This document shows positions 54,148-63,809 of a stretch of 64,000 nucleotides of DNA, piece by piece. The notes below the pieces were generated by a model. The model did no database searches, was not told the origin of the DNA, and worked only from the letters and a program-made list of their open reading frames with translations. The translations under genes were made by a program, and so were the position numbers. Location: assembly GCF_001895005.1 (NCBI RefSeq), contig NZ_BCXH01000019.1:1-64000 (forward strand), given 5' to 3'. Position 1 is the first letter of the stretch. Every line of letters begins with the position of its first letter. The DNA comes from Rhodococcus yunnanensis NBRC 103083. GTDB taxonomy: Bacteria; Actinomycetota; Actinomycetes; Mycobacteriales; Mycobacteriaceae.

Positions 54148-57100
54148 GTGTCTGCGGTAACGGGGGATACCGAGCGGTGGGGGCATCGACGCGTGAGTAC
54201 GGTTCGATTCGTTCGTGGGCAGCGACGTCCCGTGCCGCGGACGCCGGGTGGTGAGGTGACGCTGCAAGCGCCACCGGAGATTCCGCGCGTCGTTCCCGGA
54301 AATCTGATGACGAAGCTCATGCCGGTGGTGATGGTTGCCGCGATGGTCGGCATGGTCGCGCTCATGTTCACCTCCGGGATGGCGGCCAATCCGATGATGC
54401 TGATGTTCCCCGCCATGATGCTGGTGTCGATGCTCGGCATGGTCGCGGGCGGTGGCAGAGGCGGTGGAGCGCGGACGGCCGAAGCGAACGAGGACCGCAA
54501 GGACTACCTGCGCTATCTCGATGGACTGCGCAGAGATGTGACGTCGACGGCGGCAGATCAGCGAGCTGCACTGGCCTGGTCGCACCCGAGCCCGGCGATG
54601 CTGTGGGCATTCGCGGGTACGCCCCGAATGTGGGAGCGACGCGATTCGGATCCAGATTTCTGCCACGTCCGAGTCGGCACGGGGGATCAGCGGCTCGCAA
54701 CCCGGCTCGTACCACCGGAAACTGGGCCCGTCGAGGAGTTGGAACCGGTGTCCGCGGTGTCGCTCAGGCGGTTCGTGCGCGCACATTCGGTGGTGGCCGA
54801 CCTACCGACAGCGGTGTCCCTCCGTGGATTCGCGGCGATCTCCATCGCAGGCGATCGAGAGATGTCCCGAGGCATGGTCCGCGCGATGGTGGCCTCACTG
54901 TGCACGTTCCACGACCCCGATCGAGTGCGAGTAGCAGTCGTGTGTGGCCCGGACACCGTGCAGCACTGGGACTGGACCAAATGGCTGCCGCACACGCAAC
55001 ACGACGTCGCCCGTGACGGTGCCGGTACCGCAAGAATGATCTACGGCTCGTTCCTGGAACTGGAAACGTCACTAGGGGAGCATCTCTCGCTCCGGAACCG
55101 TTTCACGAGAGGAAGTGTGCCCGCGGCCTCGGTGCCGCAGCTGGTGATCGTCGTCGACGGCGGTCTGCTGGACAACACGGGCACCGACGTGGCGCGTACG
55201 GGACTGGAAGGGGTCACCATCGTCGATCTGTCCGACTTCGCCGCTGGGCTGGCATCGAGCCGCGGAATTCGCATGCTGGCCGAGGACGGCACCATCGGAG
55301 CAGTCAGTGGAGATCGCGTAGAAGTATTCGGGCGGCCGGATACGCTCAGCGTCGCGCAAGCGGAAACCGTCGCGCGACGCCTCTCGCCCTATCGCATCAC
55401 GACCCGTTCCTCGTCGGAACCGGGGTCCGACGATCGTGAAACTCTCTCCAGCTGGACCCAATTGCTCGGAATACGGGATCTCGGGCAGCTCGATCCCGAG
55501 CAGGCGTGGGTTCCACGGCGAGGACGCGAGCGGCTTCGAGTGCCGATCGGAATTGCGCCCGACGGAAGTCCTGTCGAGATCGATCTGAAGGAATCCGCCG
55601 AGAACGGCATGGGCCCACACGGGTTGTGCATCGGGGCAACGGGATCGGGCAAGTCCGAGTTCCTGCGGACCCTCGTGCTCGGATTGGTGACCACACACAG
55701 TCCGGACCAGCTGAACCTGGTTCTCGTCGATTTCAAGGGCGGCGCCACCTTCGCGGGTCTGGAGGACGCTCCACACGTCGCCGCAGTGATCACCAACCTG
55801 TCCGACGATCTGGCGCTCGTCGACCGAATGAAGGATGCCATCGCGGGCGAGATGAACCGCAGGCAGGAGTTGCTCCGCGACTCGGGCAACTTCGCAAACG
55901 TGTCGGACTACGAGAAAGCGCGCGCGGCGGGCGCCAATCTGTCTCCGCTGCCTGCGCTGTTCATCGTCGTCGACGAGTTCTCCGAGTTGCTCAGCCAACA
56001 ACCCGAGTTCGCGGATCTGTTCGTCGCGGTCGGGCGACTCGGTCGGTCGCTGCACATTCATCTGTTGCTCGCCAGTCAGCGATTGGAGGAGGGAAAGCTG
56101 CGCGGGCTCGACAGCCACCTCTCGTATCGGATCGGACTGAAAACATTCTCGGCCAACGAGTCTCGCTCTGTCCTCGGAGTTCCGGACGCGTATCACCTGC
56201 CGGCGCAGCCCGGTGCGGGCTACCTCAAGAGCGATTCCGCCGAAATCGTTCGATTCGCTGCTGCCTACGTGTCCGGGCCGTACGTGCGCCCGCGCGTGAG
56301 CGGACGCAGCGTCGTACGGACGGGGGTCGACATCCGTCCTCGGGTCTTCGGAGCGTTTCCGGTGCAGTCCGTCGGCACGGAGCAGCGGGCGGCGCCGCCG
56401 ACACTCATGCTCGACGATCCGTCGCCGTCCGAGGCGCTACCGGCGGAAGACTCACCGGCACACGAGTCACCTGCAGAGGAGACGACGATGCTCGACATGG
56501 TCGTCGACCGTGTCCGAGGCCGCGGTTCTGCCGCGCACGAGGTGTGGCTTCCCCCGCTCGACCTTCCGCCGACGCTGGACCGGTTGATGTCGGATTCGAT
56601 TCTCACCGGTGCTCCCACGAGCCCCGCTATTCTGCGCGTACCGATCGGAATCGTGGATCGACCGTACGACCAGCGCCGAGATCTCCTGATGGTCGACCTG
56701 TCCGCTGCCGGCGGACACCTGGCCGTGGTGGGCGGTCCACAATCGGGGAAGTCGACAGTGCTGCGCACCCTCGTGATGTCGCTCGCACTCACGAACTCGC
56801 CGTCGAACGTGCAGATCTACTGCTTGGATTTCGGTGGTGGAACGCTGACCGGCCTCAGCGGCCTGCCTCATGTCGGGTCGGTCGCGAGCAGACTCGACGT
56901 CGACCGTGTGCGGCGTACGGTTGCCGAGGTCACCGCCGTCATCGGCCGCCGCGAGCGAGTGTTTCGTGAGCGTGGTATTGATTCGATGGCCGAGTTCCGG
57001 CGTCGTCGAACGGCCAGTCCCGACGACGACGACGCATTCGGTGACGTGTTCCTCGTCGTCGACGGTTGGGCGAGCATCAGATCCGATTTCGAGTCCCTCG

Positions 57101-58218
57101 AACCGCAGCTCGCGGCTCTGACCGCTCAAGGCCTGTCCTACGGTGTCCACCTCGTCGTCAGTGCCTCCCGGTGGGCCGAGATACGCCCTGCCACCAAGGA
57201 TCTCGTCGGCACACGCATCGAACTCAAGTTGGGCGATGCATCGGATTCGGAGTTCGGCCGTGCCAAAGCTGCACGGGTACCGGAGAATCGGCCTGGCCGA
57301 GGCATCACCAAGGACGGATTGCACCTACTGGCCGGATTGCCCCGCGTGGACGGCCGACCATCGAGCGACGATCTCGGTGCCGGCATCGCGAATGCGGTGG
57401 CTGCGATCTCCGAGGTCTTCGTCGGCCGATCCGCACCGCCGGTACGCATGCTCCCGGAGAATCTGACGCGCGCCGAACTCGTCGACGCTGTGCGCGGCCG
57501 ATGGCCGAGGGCCGATGTGGACAGGCCGGAACTGTCGGTACCGATCGGCGTCGACGAAGCCGAATTGAAGCCGGTAGCACTCGATTTCGCCGAGCAGGCA
57601 CACTTTCTGGTCTTCGGCGACACCGAGTGCGGTAAGACAGCACTACTACGGTCTGTCTGCACCTCGCTGGTCGAGTCGAATTCATCGGCTCACGTCAAGA
57701 TAGTGCTCGCCGACTATCGACGAACGATGCTCGGGGCCGTTCCTGCTGATCATCTGGCGGGCTACGCTGCGTCGCAGTCGGTTCTGACTGCGATGACGGG
57801 TGAGCTCGCGTCGAAGCTCGCGGCCAGAATGCCTGGGCCCGAGGTCACTGCCCAGCAACTTCGTGAACGAACGTGGTGGAGTGGACCCGAAATCTTCGTG
57901 GTCGTCGACGATTACGATCTGGTGGCGACGGCGTCGGGCAATCCACTGTCCGTTCTCGTCGAATATCTGCCCCATGCCCGAGATATCGGATTCCACCTGA
58001 TCGTCGCTAGGAGGTCCGGTGGAGCATCGCGCGCGCTGTACGACCCGGTGGTGTCTCGCCTGCGCGATCTCGTCTCGCCCGGACTCGTCATGAGTGGCAG
58101 CCGTGACGAGGGCAATCTGATCGGTTCGGTCAAACCGAGCGCCATGCCACCTGGACGTGGAACGCTCGTCGACCGGCGCGGGCAGTCGTTGATCCAGCTC
58201 GCGTGGACGTCGCAGTGA
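54148..58218 (+). CDS. eccC: ESX type VII secretion ATPase EccC
   Basis: A 1356-residue membrane-anchored motor that recruits WXG100 substrates and powers export. After STVRFVRGQRR and two membrane segments (~55-95) it has three FtsK/SpoIIIE-like modules. Their P-loops are GATGSGKS (496-503), GGPQSGKS (862-869) and GDTECGKT (1157-1164). All three look intact, and one protein carries the whole motor, as in ESX-4. GTG 54148 is the long start and GTG 54193 an alternative with a better spaced GGTGGGGG. Its stop overlaps the next gene. Confidence 0.93.
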   Translation: MSAVTGDTERWGHRRVSTVRFVRGQRRPVPRTPGGEVTLQAPPEIPRVVPGNLMTKLMPVVMVAAMVGMVALMFTSGMAANPMMLMFPAMMLVSMLGMVAGGGRGGGARTAEANEDRKDYLRYLDGLRRDVTSTAADQRAALAWSHPSPAMLWAFAGTPRMWERRDSDPDFCHVRVGTGDQRLATRLVPPETGPVEELEPVSAVSLRRFVRAHSVVADLPTAVSLRGFAAISIAGDREMSRGMVRAMVASLCTFHDPDRVRVAVVCGPDTVQHWDWTKWLPHTQHDVARDGAGTARMIYGSFLELETSLGEHLSLRNRFTRGSVPAASVPQLVIVVDGGLLDNTGTDVARTGLEGVTIVDLSDFAAGLASSRGIRMLAEDGTIGAVSGDRVEVFGRPDTLSVAQAETVARRLSPYRITTRSSSEPGSDDRETLSSWTQLLGIRDLGQLDPEQAWVPRRGRERLRVPIGIAPDGSPVEIDLKESAENGMGPHGLCIGATGSGKSEFLRTLVLGLVTTHSPDQLNLVLVDFKGGATFAGLEDAPHVAAVITNLSDDLALVDRMKDAIAGEMNRRQELLRDSGNFANVSDYEKARAAGANLSPLPALFIVVDEFSELLSQQPEFADLFVAVGRLGRSLHIHLLLASQRLEEGKLRGLDSHLSYRIGLKTFSANESRSVLGVPDAYHLPAQPGAGYLKSDSAEIVRFAAAYVSGPYVRPRVSGRSVVRTGVDIRPRVFGAFPVQSVGTEQRAAPPTLMLDDPSPSEALPAEDSPAHESPAEETTMLDMVVDRVRGRGSAAHEVWLPPLDLPPTLDRLMSDSILTGAPTSPAILRVPIGIVDRPYDQRRDLLMVDLSAAGGHLAVVGGPQSGKSTVLRTLVMSLALTNSPSNVQIYCLDFGGGTLTGLSGLPHVGSVASRLDVDRVRRTVAEVTAVIGRRERVFRERGIDSMAEFRRRRTASPDDDDAFGDVFLVVDGWASIRSDFESLEPQLAALTAQGLSYGVHLVVSASRWAEIRPATKDLVGTRIELKLGDASDSEFGRAKAARVPENRPGRGITKDGLHLLAGLPRVDGRPSSDDLGAGIANAVAAISEVFVGRSAPPVRMLPENLTRAELVDAVRGRWPRADVDRPELSVPIGVDEAELKPVALDFAEQAHFLVFGDTECGKTALLRSVCTSLVESNSSAHVKIVLADYRRTMLGAVPADHLAGYAASQSVLTAMTGELASKLAARMPGPEVTAQQLRERTWWSGPEIFVVVDDYDLVATASGNPLSVLVEYLPHARDIGFHLIVARRSGGASRALYDPVVSRLRDLVSPGLVMSGSRDEGNLIGSVKPSAMPPGRGTLVDRRGQSLIQLAWTSQ

Positions 58219-59780
58219 GTGCGGATCGGACCTATGCGGCAGTCCATGTGGCCGACGGGGTGCTGACCGTTCTACTCTCGCGCGCCGACGACGTCGTCGA
58301 GAACGAACACGCGACGGGGGACTACCGAATGATGGGGTCGGTCGCCGACGCCGAGGTGATCCTCGGCTCCGAAGTCGTACCGTCCGGCACGGTGCTGTCG
58401 GCGATCTTCACCGCGTTGCTCGACGGTGTCGGCGCAGGCGAAGGCGTCGACGTGCTCGAGATCGCATGCCCCGCGATGTGGGGCGTGCACGACAGGAGAG
58501 CGGTTCGTGCCGCCGTTCGAGATCTGGCTCGTGACGTCGTGATGGCCGATGCCTCGACGGCTGCCGTCCAGACGGTCGGCGAGCGCACACCGGACTTCGC
58601 CGTCGTCGTCGAGCTGGCCGAGCTCGACTCCGTCGTGACCGCGGTGTCGTTCGAATCGGACGGTACGGTCCATCGAACGGGTGCGTGGGCGGCCGTGGGT
58701 TCAGCGGACCTCGTTGCAGACTCGGCCGCGTCGCAGTCGGTCCGAGACCGCGTGTCGGCAGCGATCGCCGCGCGACGTATCCGAAGTCCGGTCGATGTGT
58801 TCGTCGTCGATGCATCAGGTCCGCCCAGGGGCCCAGAATTCAGCGGCCCTGGCGTGTCCGGGGCTGGCTCGGTTGGCGCTGGCTCGGTTGGCGCTGGCTT
58901 GGTTGGCGCGGATGTGGTGGACTCGCCGCATCGATGTCGTCCGGTATCGGGTTCGGACATGGTTCGGGCGATGGCAGCGAGAGCCGGGATCTCACAGTTC
59001 GGATCGACGACTGCCGACGTCTACGGCGGTGGCGGTGTCGATCAGGTCGACACGGAGAACAGTCACCTTCTGCCACAACCTGTGCGGTCGGCCGCATGGT
59101 TGAGTGATGCCACACCGGACCCAGTCGAATCGACACGACCGCGCGTGGTGGTACTCGCGAGCACCGCTGTGGTGGTGGTCGCCGTCCTCGTGGCAGTCTC
59201 GGTGTTGTTGTTGCGTAACACAACCGGTCACTCGTCGGTTGCGGCGTCGCCGCCCACATCTGAGGTAGTGGTCCCATCGACTGGGCCCTTCGAACCGCTC
59301 GAACCGCTCGAACCGCTCGAATCCGAATCCGCCCCGGAATCGGAATCGGAATCCGACTCGGAGAGATTCCAGCGGGGCCGCGCTGGTGTCGAGTTACCTT
59401 CCACCTGGACCGCACGCGCCGAGGCCGACCGATTGATCATGGTCCCGCCGGATCTGCCCGATCGTCGAATCGTGATGACGGCGAGCGAGTTGCGGCCGGG
59501 AACCTCGTTCGACGAGGTGGCCGACGAACTCATCGACGCGGCTGCACGGCGAGGGAGCGATTCCACGTTGTCGGACTTCACCAGAGCTACGGATGTGAAC
59601 GGGAGGGTGGCACTTTCGTACGTCGAGACGCCCGACGCGGACTCGGTGGTGAAGTGGCAGGTCTTCGTCGAGCACGACCTTCAGATCAGCATCGGGTGCC
59701 AGTCGGGGACAGGCGAGGACGAACTGCTCGCCGAAGAATGCTCCCGTGCTGTGTCGACCTTGTCGGTCACGTCCGAATGA
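58215..59780 (+). CDS. Type VII secretion-associated protein, Rv3446c-like
   Basis: A 521-residue protein that lies after eccC as Rv3446c does in M. tuberculosis. The N-terminal half resembles an actin/Hsp70-like ATPase fold (YAAVHVADGVLTVLL; GVDVLEIACPAMWG). A membrane segment (~325-345, VVVLASTAVVVVAVLVAVSV) separates a C-terminal domain (VELPSTWTARAEADRL). Low-complexity repeats occur at VGAGSVGAGL (15-bp DNA units at 58871 and 58886) and at EPLEPLEPLESES before ESESD. The start GTG 58215 overlaps eccC. Exact role unknown. Confidence 0.8.
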   Translation: MSADRTYAAVHVADGVLTVLLSRADDVVENEHATGDYRMMGSVADAEVILGSEVVPSGTVLSAIFTALLDGVGAGEGVDVLEIACPAMWGVHDRRAVRAAVRDLARDVVMADASTAAVQTVGERTPDFAVVVELAELDSVVTAVSFESDGTVHRTGAWAAVGSADLVADSAASQSVRDRVSAAIAARRIRSPVDVFVVDASGPPRGPEFSGPGVSGAGSVGAGSVGAGLVGADVVDSPHRCRPVSGSDMVRAMAARAGISQFGSTTADVYGGGGVDQVDTENSHLLPQPVRSAAWLSDATPDPVESTRPRVVVLASTAVVVVAVLVAVSVLLLRNTTGHSSVAASPPTSEVVVPSTGPFEPLEPLEPLESESAPESESESDSERFQRGRAGVELPSTWTARAEADRLIMVPPDLPDRRIVMTASELRPGTSFDEVADELIDAAARRGSDSTLSDFTRATDVNGRVALSYVETPDADSVVKWQVFVEHDLQISIGCQSGTGEDELLAEECSRAVSTLSVTSE

Positions 59781-59936
59781 GGCAGTGAGAAAGTCCGCGC
59801 TCGGTGGAACCGAACAGGGCTGACGGTGCGTCAAATCAGATGTGGGGGGAGAACCGCACGCACTCCGGCGAACCACTACCTAGACCGAGTGCTCGTCCGG
59901 GTGCTCGCGACCGAAGAGATGAACAGGGAGCCGAAC

Positions 59937-60245
59937 ATGGCAGATGCAAATATCGAAACCATGCTCGCCGTCGCCGCCAAGGTCGACGGATTGCGAGATC
60001 AGATCGCGGGGCAGTTGAGGGGGCTTCGCTCCGACGTCGACCTTGCCGCGTCGGGAATCTGGAAGGGAACCGCGTCGACCACTTTCGCGCAGGTCATGAC
60101 GAACTGGGATTCCAGCGCGTTCAAGCTCGAGAACGCGCTGGCGGGGATCAGCCAAGCCATCAAGACGAGCGGCGTGGAATACGACCAGTCCGAGCAGGAC
60201 AACGTCGCTTCCATCAACGCTGTTGCCGGGACGCTCAATCTCTGA
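59937..60245 (+). CDS. esxU: WXG100 protein (EsxU-like)
   Basis: A 102-residue helical hairpin with WKG (ASGIWKGTAS) in the turn, as WXG100 substrates have. It sits where esxU (Rv3445c) lies in M. tuberculosis. ATG 59937 follows AGGGAG; the open frame back to 59826 adds 37 unrelated residues. It should pair with the next protein and be exported by the eccBCDE/mycP machine. Confidence 0.88.
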   Translation: MADANIETMLAVAAKVDGLRDQIAGQLRGLRSDVDLAASGIWKGTASTTFAQVMTNWDSSAFKLENALAGISQAIKTSGVEYDQSEQDNVASINAVAGTLNL

Positions 60246-60332
60246 CCTCGGCGCCTGCGTCAGGGTCGATTTTTCGACTCGATTCACCTACTCGATCACC
60301 CAGTTCATCACCCGAACGAAACGAGGAACCAC

Positions 60333-60623
60333 ATGGACGGCGAAATCAGATACAACTTCGGCTCGATCGCTGATCTGACCAGCGGCATGACGGTCAAATG
60401 GCAGTCGCTCAACGAGAAGCTCGACGAGATCAAATCCACCATCCAGCCACTCGTTGCCACGTGGCAGGGCGCCGACGCGGATGCCTATCAGGTCAAGCAG
60501 GGGGAGTGGAATGCGGCGCAGGCGGAGCTGACGACAGTGCTGCAGAGCCTGATCGGCGCCGTCAGCTCGGGCAACCAGAAGATGATCGAGCAAGAAGCGC
60601 TGAACAGGTCACGCTTCACCTGA
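60333..60623 (+). CDS. esxT: WXG100 protein (EsxT-like)
   Basis: A 96-residue WXG100 protein with WQG (LVATWQGADADAY) between two helices. The ATG 60333 follows GAGGAAC. It matches esxT (Rv3444c), the last gene before rplM in mycobacteria, and likely forms the heterodimer with the EsxU-like partner. The C-terminal YxxxD/E signal is not obvious. Confidence 0.88.
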   Translation: MDGEIRYNFGSIADLTSGMTVKWQSLNEKLDEIKSTIQPLVATWQGADADAYQVKQGEWNAAQAELTTVLQSLIGAVSSGNQKMIEQEALNRSRFT

Positions 60624-60642
60624 TCCGTGCGCACCGCTGCAC

Positions 60643-60682
60643 CAGCCCGGCTCCGGCATCGATTCGTGTCGGAGCCGGGCTG
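60643..60682 (+). terminator. Terminator after esxT
   Basis: CAGCCCGGCTCCG (60643-60655) pairs with CGGAGCCGGGCTG (60670-60682) around a 14-base loop, followed by ATTTC. The next ~175 bases, up to the minus-strand regulator's stop, show no gene. Confidence 0.8.
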
Positions 60683-60856
60683 ATTTCATACTGTGCTGGT
60701 TTCATGCTGTGCCGATTTCACAGCGTGGATCTCAATGCGGGAGGCAAGCGGGGTGCTGTGGTGGCTGCTTGTCGCGACGGCGGTGTGGGCAGGGAGCTAT
60801 CGCGGAGGGCCGTGCTTTTGGCTTCCGGTTGGGAGACGACAAGTTCGTCGCGGGTT

Positions 60857-61738
60857 CTATCGGGTGGGAGTCGCGCGTGTAAGAACCAAGGCAGGGTCGT
60901 TGCTCTGGAGTTCGAGGGCCAGGTGATCGGTACTGTGTGGACTGGTGGTGTAGACGAGGAGCCATTGTTCGGGGTCGGGTAGCGGCAGTATCTGGTAGTC
61001 GAGGATGAGGTGCCCGGCGTCGGGGTGAGCGAAGTGTGTTGTCCCAGAAGCCGAATTATGGACATGGTGCTCATCCCAGAGCCGGGCGAACGTCGCATCG
61101 CCTGATAGTTCTGTGACGAGGCGACACAGATCACGGTCGGCACCGTCCCGCAGCGCGTGCGTACGCAGGAATGAGATCGATTGAGCCGCAGCCTGTTCCC
61201 AGTCCGCATGGCGGACACGCACGTCAGGGTCGAGGAAGAGGGCACGCAGCAGATTTTTGCCAGTCAGGTCACCGAGCAGTCCGGCGCCGGGCGGGTTCTG
61301 CGCCAGGACCTGCATACGCCGGCCCAGGATCAGCGCCGGGGCCGAGGTGAGTGCGGCCAGCAGGTGCAGCCCACCGTTGCTGGGCTGCTGTGCCGGGAGT
61401 TGTCGGCTGCAGGTGCTGGTGTCGTCGCGGTGGGCGCCGGCCAGAAACTGCAGATAATCACGCTCGGCGGTGTCCAGCCGCAGCGCTGCGGCCAGGGAGT
61501 TGAGCACCGACACCGAGGGGTGCAGGTCGCGGCCCTGCTCGAGACGGGTCAGGTAGTCGGTGCTGACCCCAGCAAGCTGGGCGAGTTCTTCACGTCGCAG
61601 ACCCGGGACACGGCGGCGCCCCATCGACGCCGTACCGACGTCAGCGGGATGCAGCCTTGCACGCCTTGTACGCAGAAACCCGCCCAGTCCGGCCGCCCGC
61701 CCGCCCATCACGCTCCGATCCACACGTCGCTTCTGCAT
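60857..61738 (-). CDS. Helix-turn-helix regulator, XRE type with MmyB-like ligand domain
   Basis: A 293-residue regulator. The N-terminal helix-turn-helix (GLRREELAQLAGVSTDYLTRLEQGRD) is of the XRE type, and the C-terminal ~150 residues fit the MmyB-like ligand-binding domain (LFLDPDVRVRHADWEQAAA; LVTELSGDATFARLWDEH). I keep ATG 61738 with CAGGGA upstream; ATG 61708 also has a GGAG site. It faces an SDR gene across a short region. MmyB-type regulators often control such a divergent oxidoreductase gene. Confidence 0.88.
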   Translation of the reverse strand: MQKRRVDRSVMGGRAAGLGGFLRTRRARLHPADVGTASMGRRRVPGLRREELAQLAGVSTDYLTRLEQGRDLHPSVSVLNSLAAALRLDTAERDYLQFLAGAHRDDTSTCSRQLPAQQPSNGGLHLLAALTSAPALILGRRMQVLAQNPPGAGLLGDLTGKNLLRALFLDPDVRVRHADWEQAAAQSISFLRTHALRDGADRDLCRLVTELSGDATFARLWDEHHVHNSASGTTHFAHPDAGHLILDYQILPLPDPEQWLLVYTTSPHSTDHLALELQSNDPALVLTRATPTR

Positions 61739-61838
61739 CTATGTCCCTGCGGTGGGTATAAGTCATTGCTGGCTCCGTGCATTCCTAGGACTGGACACGG
61801 CCTGGTTGGCGAAGCGGATCGGGGTGATGGTTGAGGGC

Positions 61839-62591
61839 ATGACTGCACAGAAACCTTTGTCCACTCGGATCGCTGCGATCACAGGAGCGTCGTCGGGAAT
61901 CGGGGAGGCGACCGCGACCCGGTTCGCCGCCGACGGTGCCCGGGTGGCGCTGCTGGCCCGCCGCGCCGACCGCATCGACGCTCTTGCCGCCCAGCTCGGC
62001 GCGAGCGCGCTGGCGGTCACCACAGATGTCACCGATCCAGCCCAACTGGACGCAGCGGCCGCCACCGTCGAGGCCGCGTTCGGTCCGGCAGATTTGGTGG
62101 TCGCCAACGCGGGCATCATGCATGTGGCCCCGTTCCACGAGGCGCGCCGCGACGAGTGGCAGCAGATGATCTCGCTGAACATCATGGGGGTCCTGGACAC
62201 CGTCCGGGCGTTCCTGCCAGGGCTGCTTGCAGCGGCCGACGCCGGCCGACCGGCAGACCTGGTGATCGTGTCGTCGTTGGCCGCCCGCCAGTATTCCCCA
62301 GGCTTCGGGGTCTATGCGGCGACCAAAGCGGCCGTGACTGCGCTGGCAGCGAGTCTGCGGGTCGAGTTCGGTGGCCGCGGGCTGCGGGTGACGAACGTCG
62401 AACCGGGAGTCACCGACAGCGAACTGGGGGAGCGGGTCGGGCACGACCAGTGGCGCGAGATGCTCAGCGAACGAAAAGCTCAAATGAACTCGCTGACCGC
62501 TACCGATATCGCGGACGCCATCGCCGACGCAGTCTCCCGACGGGCCGGGGTCCATATCCGCGAGCTCGTCGTTCACCCGACCACACCCTGA
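61839..62591 (+). CDS. Short-chain dehydrogenase/reductase
   Basis: A 250-residue classical SDR: cofactor-binding TGASSGIGEA, NAG in VANAGIMHVAP, catalytic Ser in VSSLAARQYSP and YxxxK in VYAATKAAV. NADPH use is suggested by the Arg pair after ALLARRADR. The start is ATG 61839 (GAGGG upstream) or ATG 61827. It is the likely target of the divergent MmyB-type regulator. Substrate unknown. Confidence 0.9.
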   Translation: MTAQKPLSTRIAAITGASSGIGEATATRFAADGARVALLARRADRIDALAAQLGASALAVTTDVTDPAQLDAAAATVEAAFGPADLVVANAGIMHVAPFHEARRDEWQQMISLNIMGVLDTVRAFLPGLLAAADAGRPADLVIVSSLAARQYSPGFGVYAATKAAVTALAASLRVEFGGRGLRVTNVEPGVTDSELGERVGHDQWREMLSERKAQMNSLTATDIADAIADAVSRRAGVHIRELVVHPTTP

Positions 62592-62618
62592 CCACCCCAG
62601 CACACAGAAGAAGGAGCA

Positions 62619-62939
62619 GGGTCGTGGCCCAATCCCGACCACCAAGGGTGGCGGTTCAAGAATGCGTTGGACTTTCTCTACAGCGAATGGCAGGGCAAAC
62701 CCGCGAGCCTGGTGACGTGGAGCATCACCGGCGGAGCCCGTGGAGCCGCCCAGCTCTACCAAGTACTCCACAGCCTGCACATGCGCCCCCTGCGCGCACA
62801 CCTCCAAGCGCCCCTGACCGAGAAAGACGTCGACCCCACGCGCCAGCTCATCAACCCCGAGCGCACCTTCGGCTCCCACCGTGTTGAACTGCGCACCATC
62901 GACACCGAACTGACCACCATGCTCACCAACCACTATTGA
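62619..62939 (+). pseudogene. 5'-truncated NADPH-dependent FMN reductase remnant
   Basis: The frame from ~62619 encodes KNALDFLYSEWQGKPAS and LYQVLHSLHMRP, which match the middle and end of the FMN reductase family. The flavin-binding N-terminal half is missing and no good start lies upstream; TTG 62667 is the only in-frame candidate. It differs clearly from the intact reductase at 46040-46621, so it is not a recent copy. Confidence 0.75.
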
Positions 62940-62981
62940 CCACAGCCCGCCCCACCAACTCGAACGCGCTCGCCCGCCGGC

Positions 62982-63405
62982 TCAGACGGTCACAGCACCT
63001 AACCGCGAGGGTGCACTCACGCGGCCCGCCGGTTGCGGTGCTGCCAGATGAGAGGGCGCCAGGGACCATTCGCGGTCGTCGCGGATCAACGCCCATACGA
63101 CGTCGACGAGGCGGCGAGCGAGCGCGATCAGCGCATGGACAGCTGAGCGTTTCTCGTCGCGTTTGCGTTGGTAGAACTCGCGGGAGGGTCCGTCGCGTTG
63201 GGAGCTGTTGAGCCCGGCCATGTAGACACTTTCCGTAGCCCGCGGTGATAGCGCTGCGGTCGACGAAGGGTGCCGTGCCGATTGCCCGAATCGTGGGGGT
63301 TCGGGGCCAGCCCTGCGTGGGCGGCCAGTTTGGCAGCCGAGCCGAACGAGGTCAGGTCGCCGCCGGTGATCGCAACAAGCTCAGCGCCACCCGAAGCAAC
63401 AACCC
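62982..63405 (-). mobile_element. IS110-family transposase remnant with a frameshift
   Basis: Reading leftward, AITGGDLTSFGSAAKLAAHAGLAP and SGNRHGTLRRPQRYHRGLRK match the C-terminal (Transposase_20) half of IS110 transposases. The match then jumps frame: YMAGLNSSQRDGPSREFYQRKR and HALIALARRLVDVVWALIRDD continue it from ~63221 to 62982. A single-base change near 63224-63232 explains the shift. The N-terminal catalytic half is absent, so the element is dead. I saw no terminal repeats; IS110 elements normally lack them. Confidence 0.8.
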
Positions 63406-63458
63406 CAGGCCACTCCAACGTGAAGGTGGTTGTGCCGGTGCAGACGTAGTTCACTGAT

Positions 63459-63809
63459 GTGATGGACCCTGTCGTCGTTCGAGACCGTATCGTGAGCGTG
63501 CGCCGTACTACCGTCGCCCGACTCGAATCGCTCCGTGCGCAGTTCACGGCAATAATCGAGGGTTCCGAGTGGACTACCGACGACGACGAACACGACCCCG
63601 AGGGGTCTACCATCGCTTTCGAGCGAGCGAAGGTCGTCGGGTTGGCCCGCGATGCGGAGGACGAGCTCCGGGAGCTGGACGAGGCGCTGGTCAGGCTCGA
63701 CTCCGGGACATACGGGCGCTGTGAGAAGTGCGGGAAGCAGATCGCGGATGCTCGGCTGGAGGCGTTGGTCGCAGCTCGCCGATGCATCGAGTGCAACCGG
63801 CGTCGATGA
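63459..63809 (+). CDS. DksA/TraR-type C4 zinc-finger protein
   Basis: A 116-residue protein with an N-terminal coiled coil (VRDRIVSVRRTTVARLESL) and a C-terminal four-Cys zinc finger (RCEKCGKQIADARLEALVAARRCIECNRRR). DksA and TraR bind the RNA polymerase secondary channel. A short actinobacterial relative could alter transcription or simply bind nucleic acid. It starts at GTG 63459 or ATG 63462, with no clear ribosome-binding site. Confidence 0.85.
   Translation: MMDPVVVRDRIVSVRRTTVARLESLRAQFTAIIEGSEWTTDDDEHDPEGSTIAFERAKVVGLARDAEDELRELDEALVRLDSGTYGRCEKCGKQIADARLEALVAARRCIECNRRR

Noticed and set aside
60693..60926. Small plus-strand gene after esxT
   Set aside because: It has no ribosome-binding site and a Trp/Arg-rich product, and it overlaps the minus-strand regulator's end.
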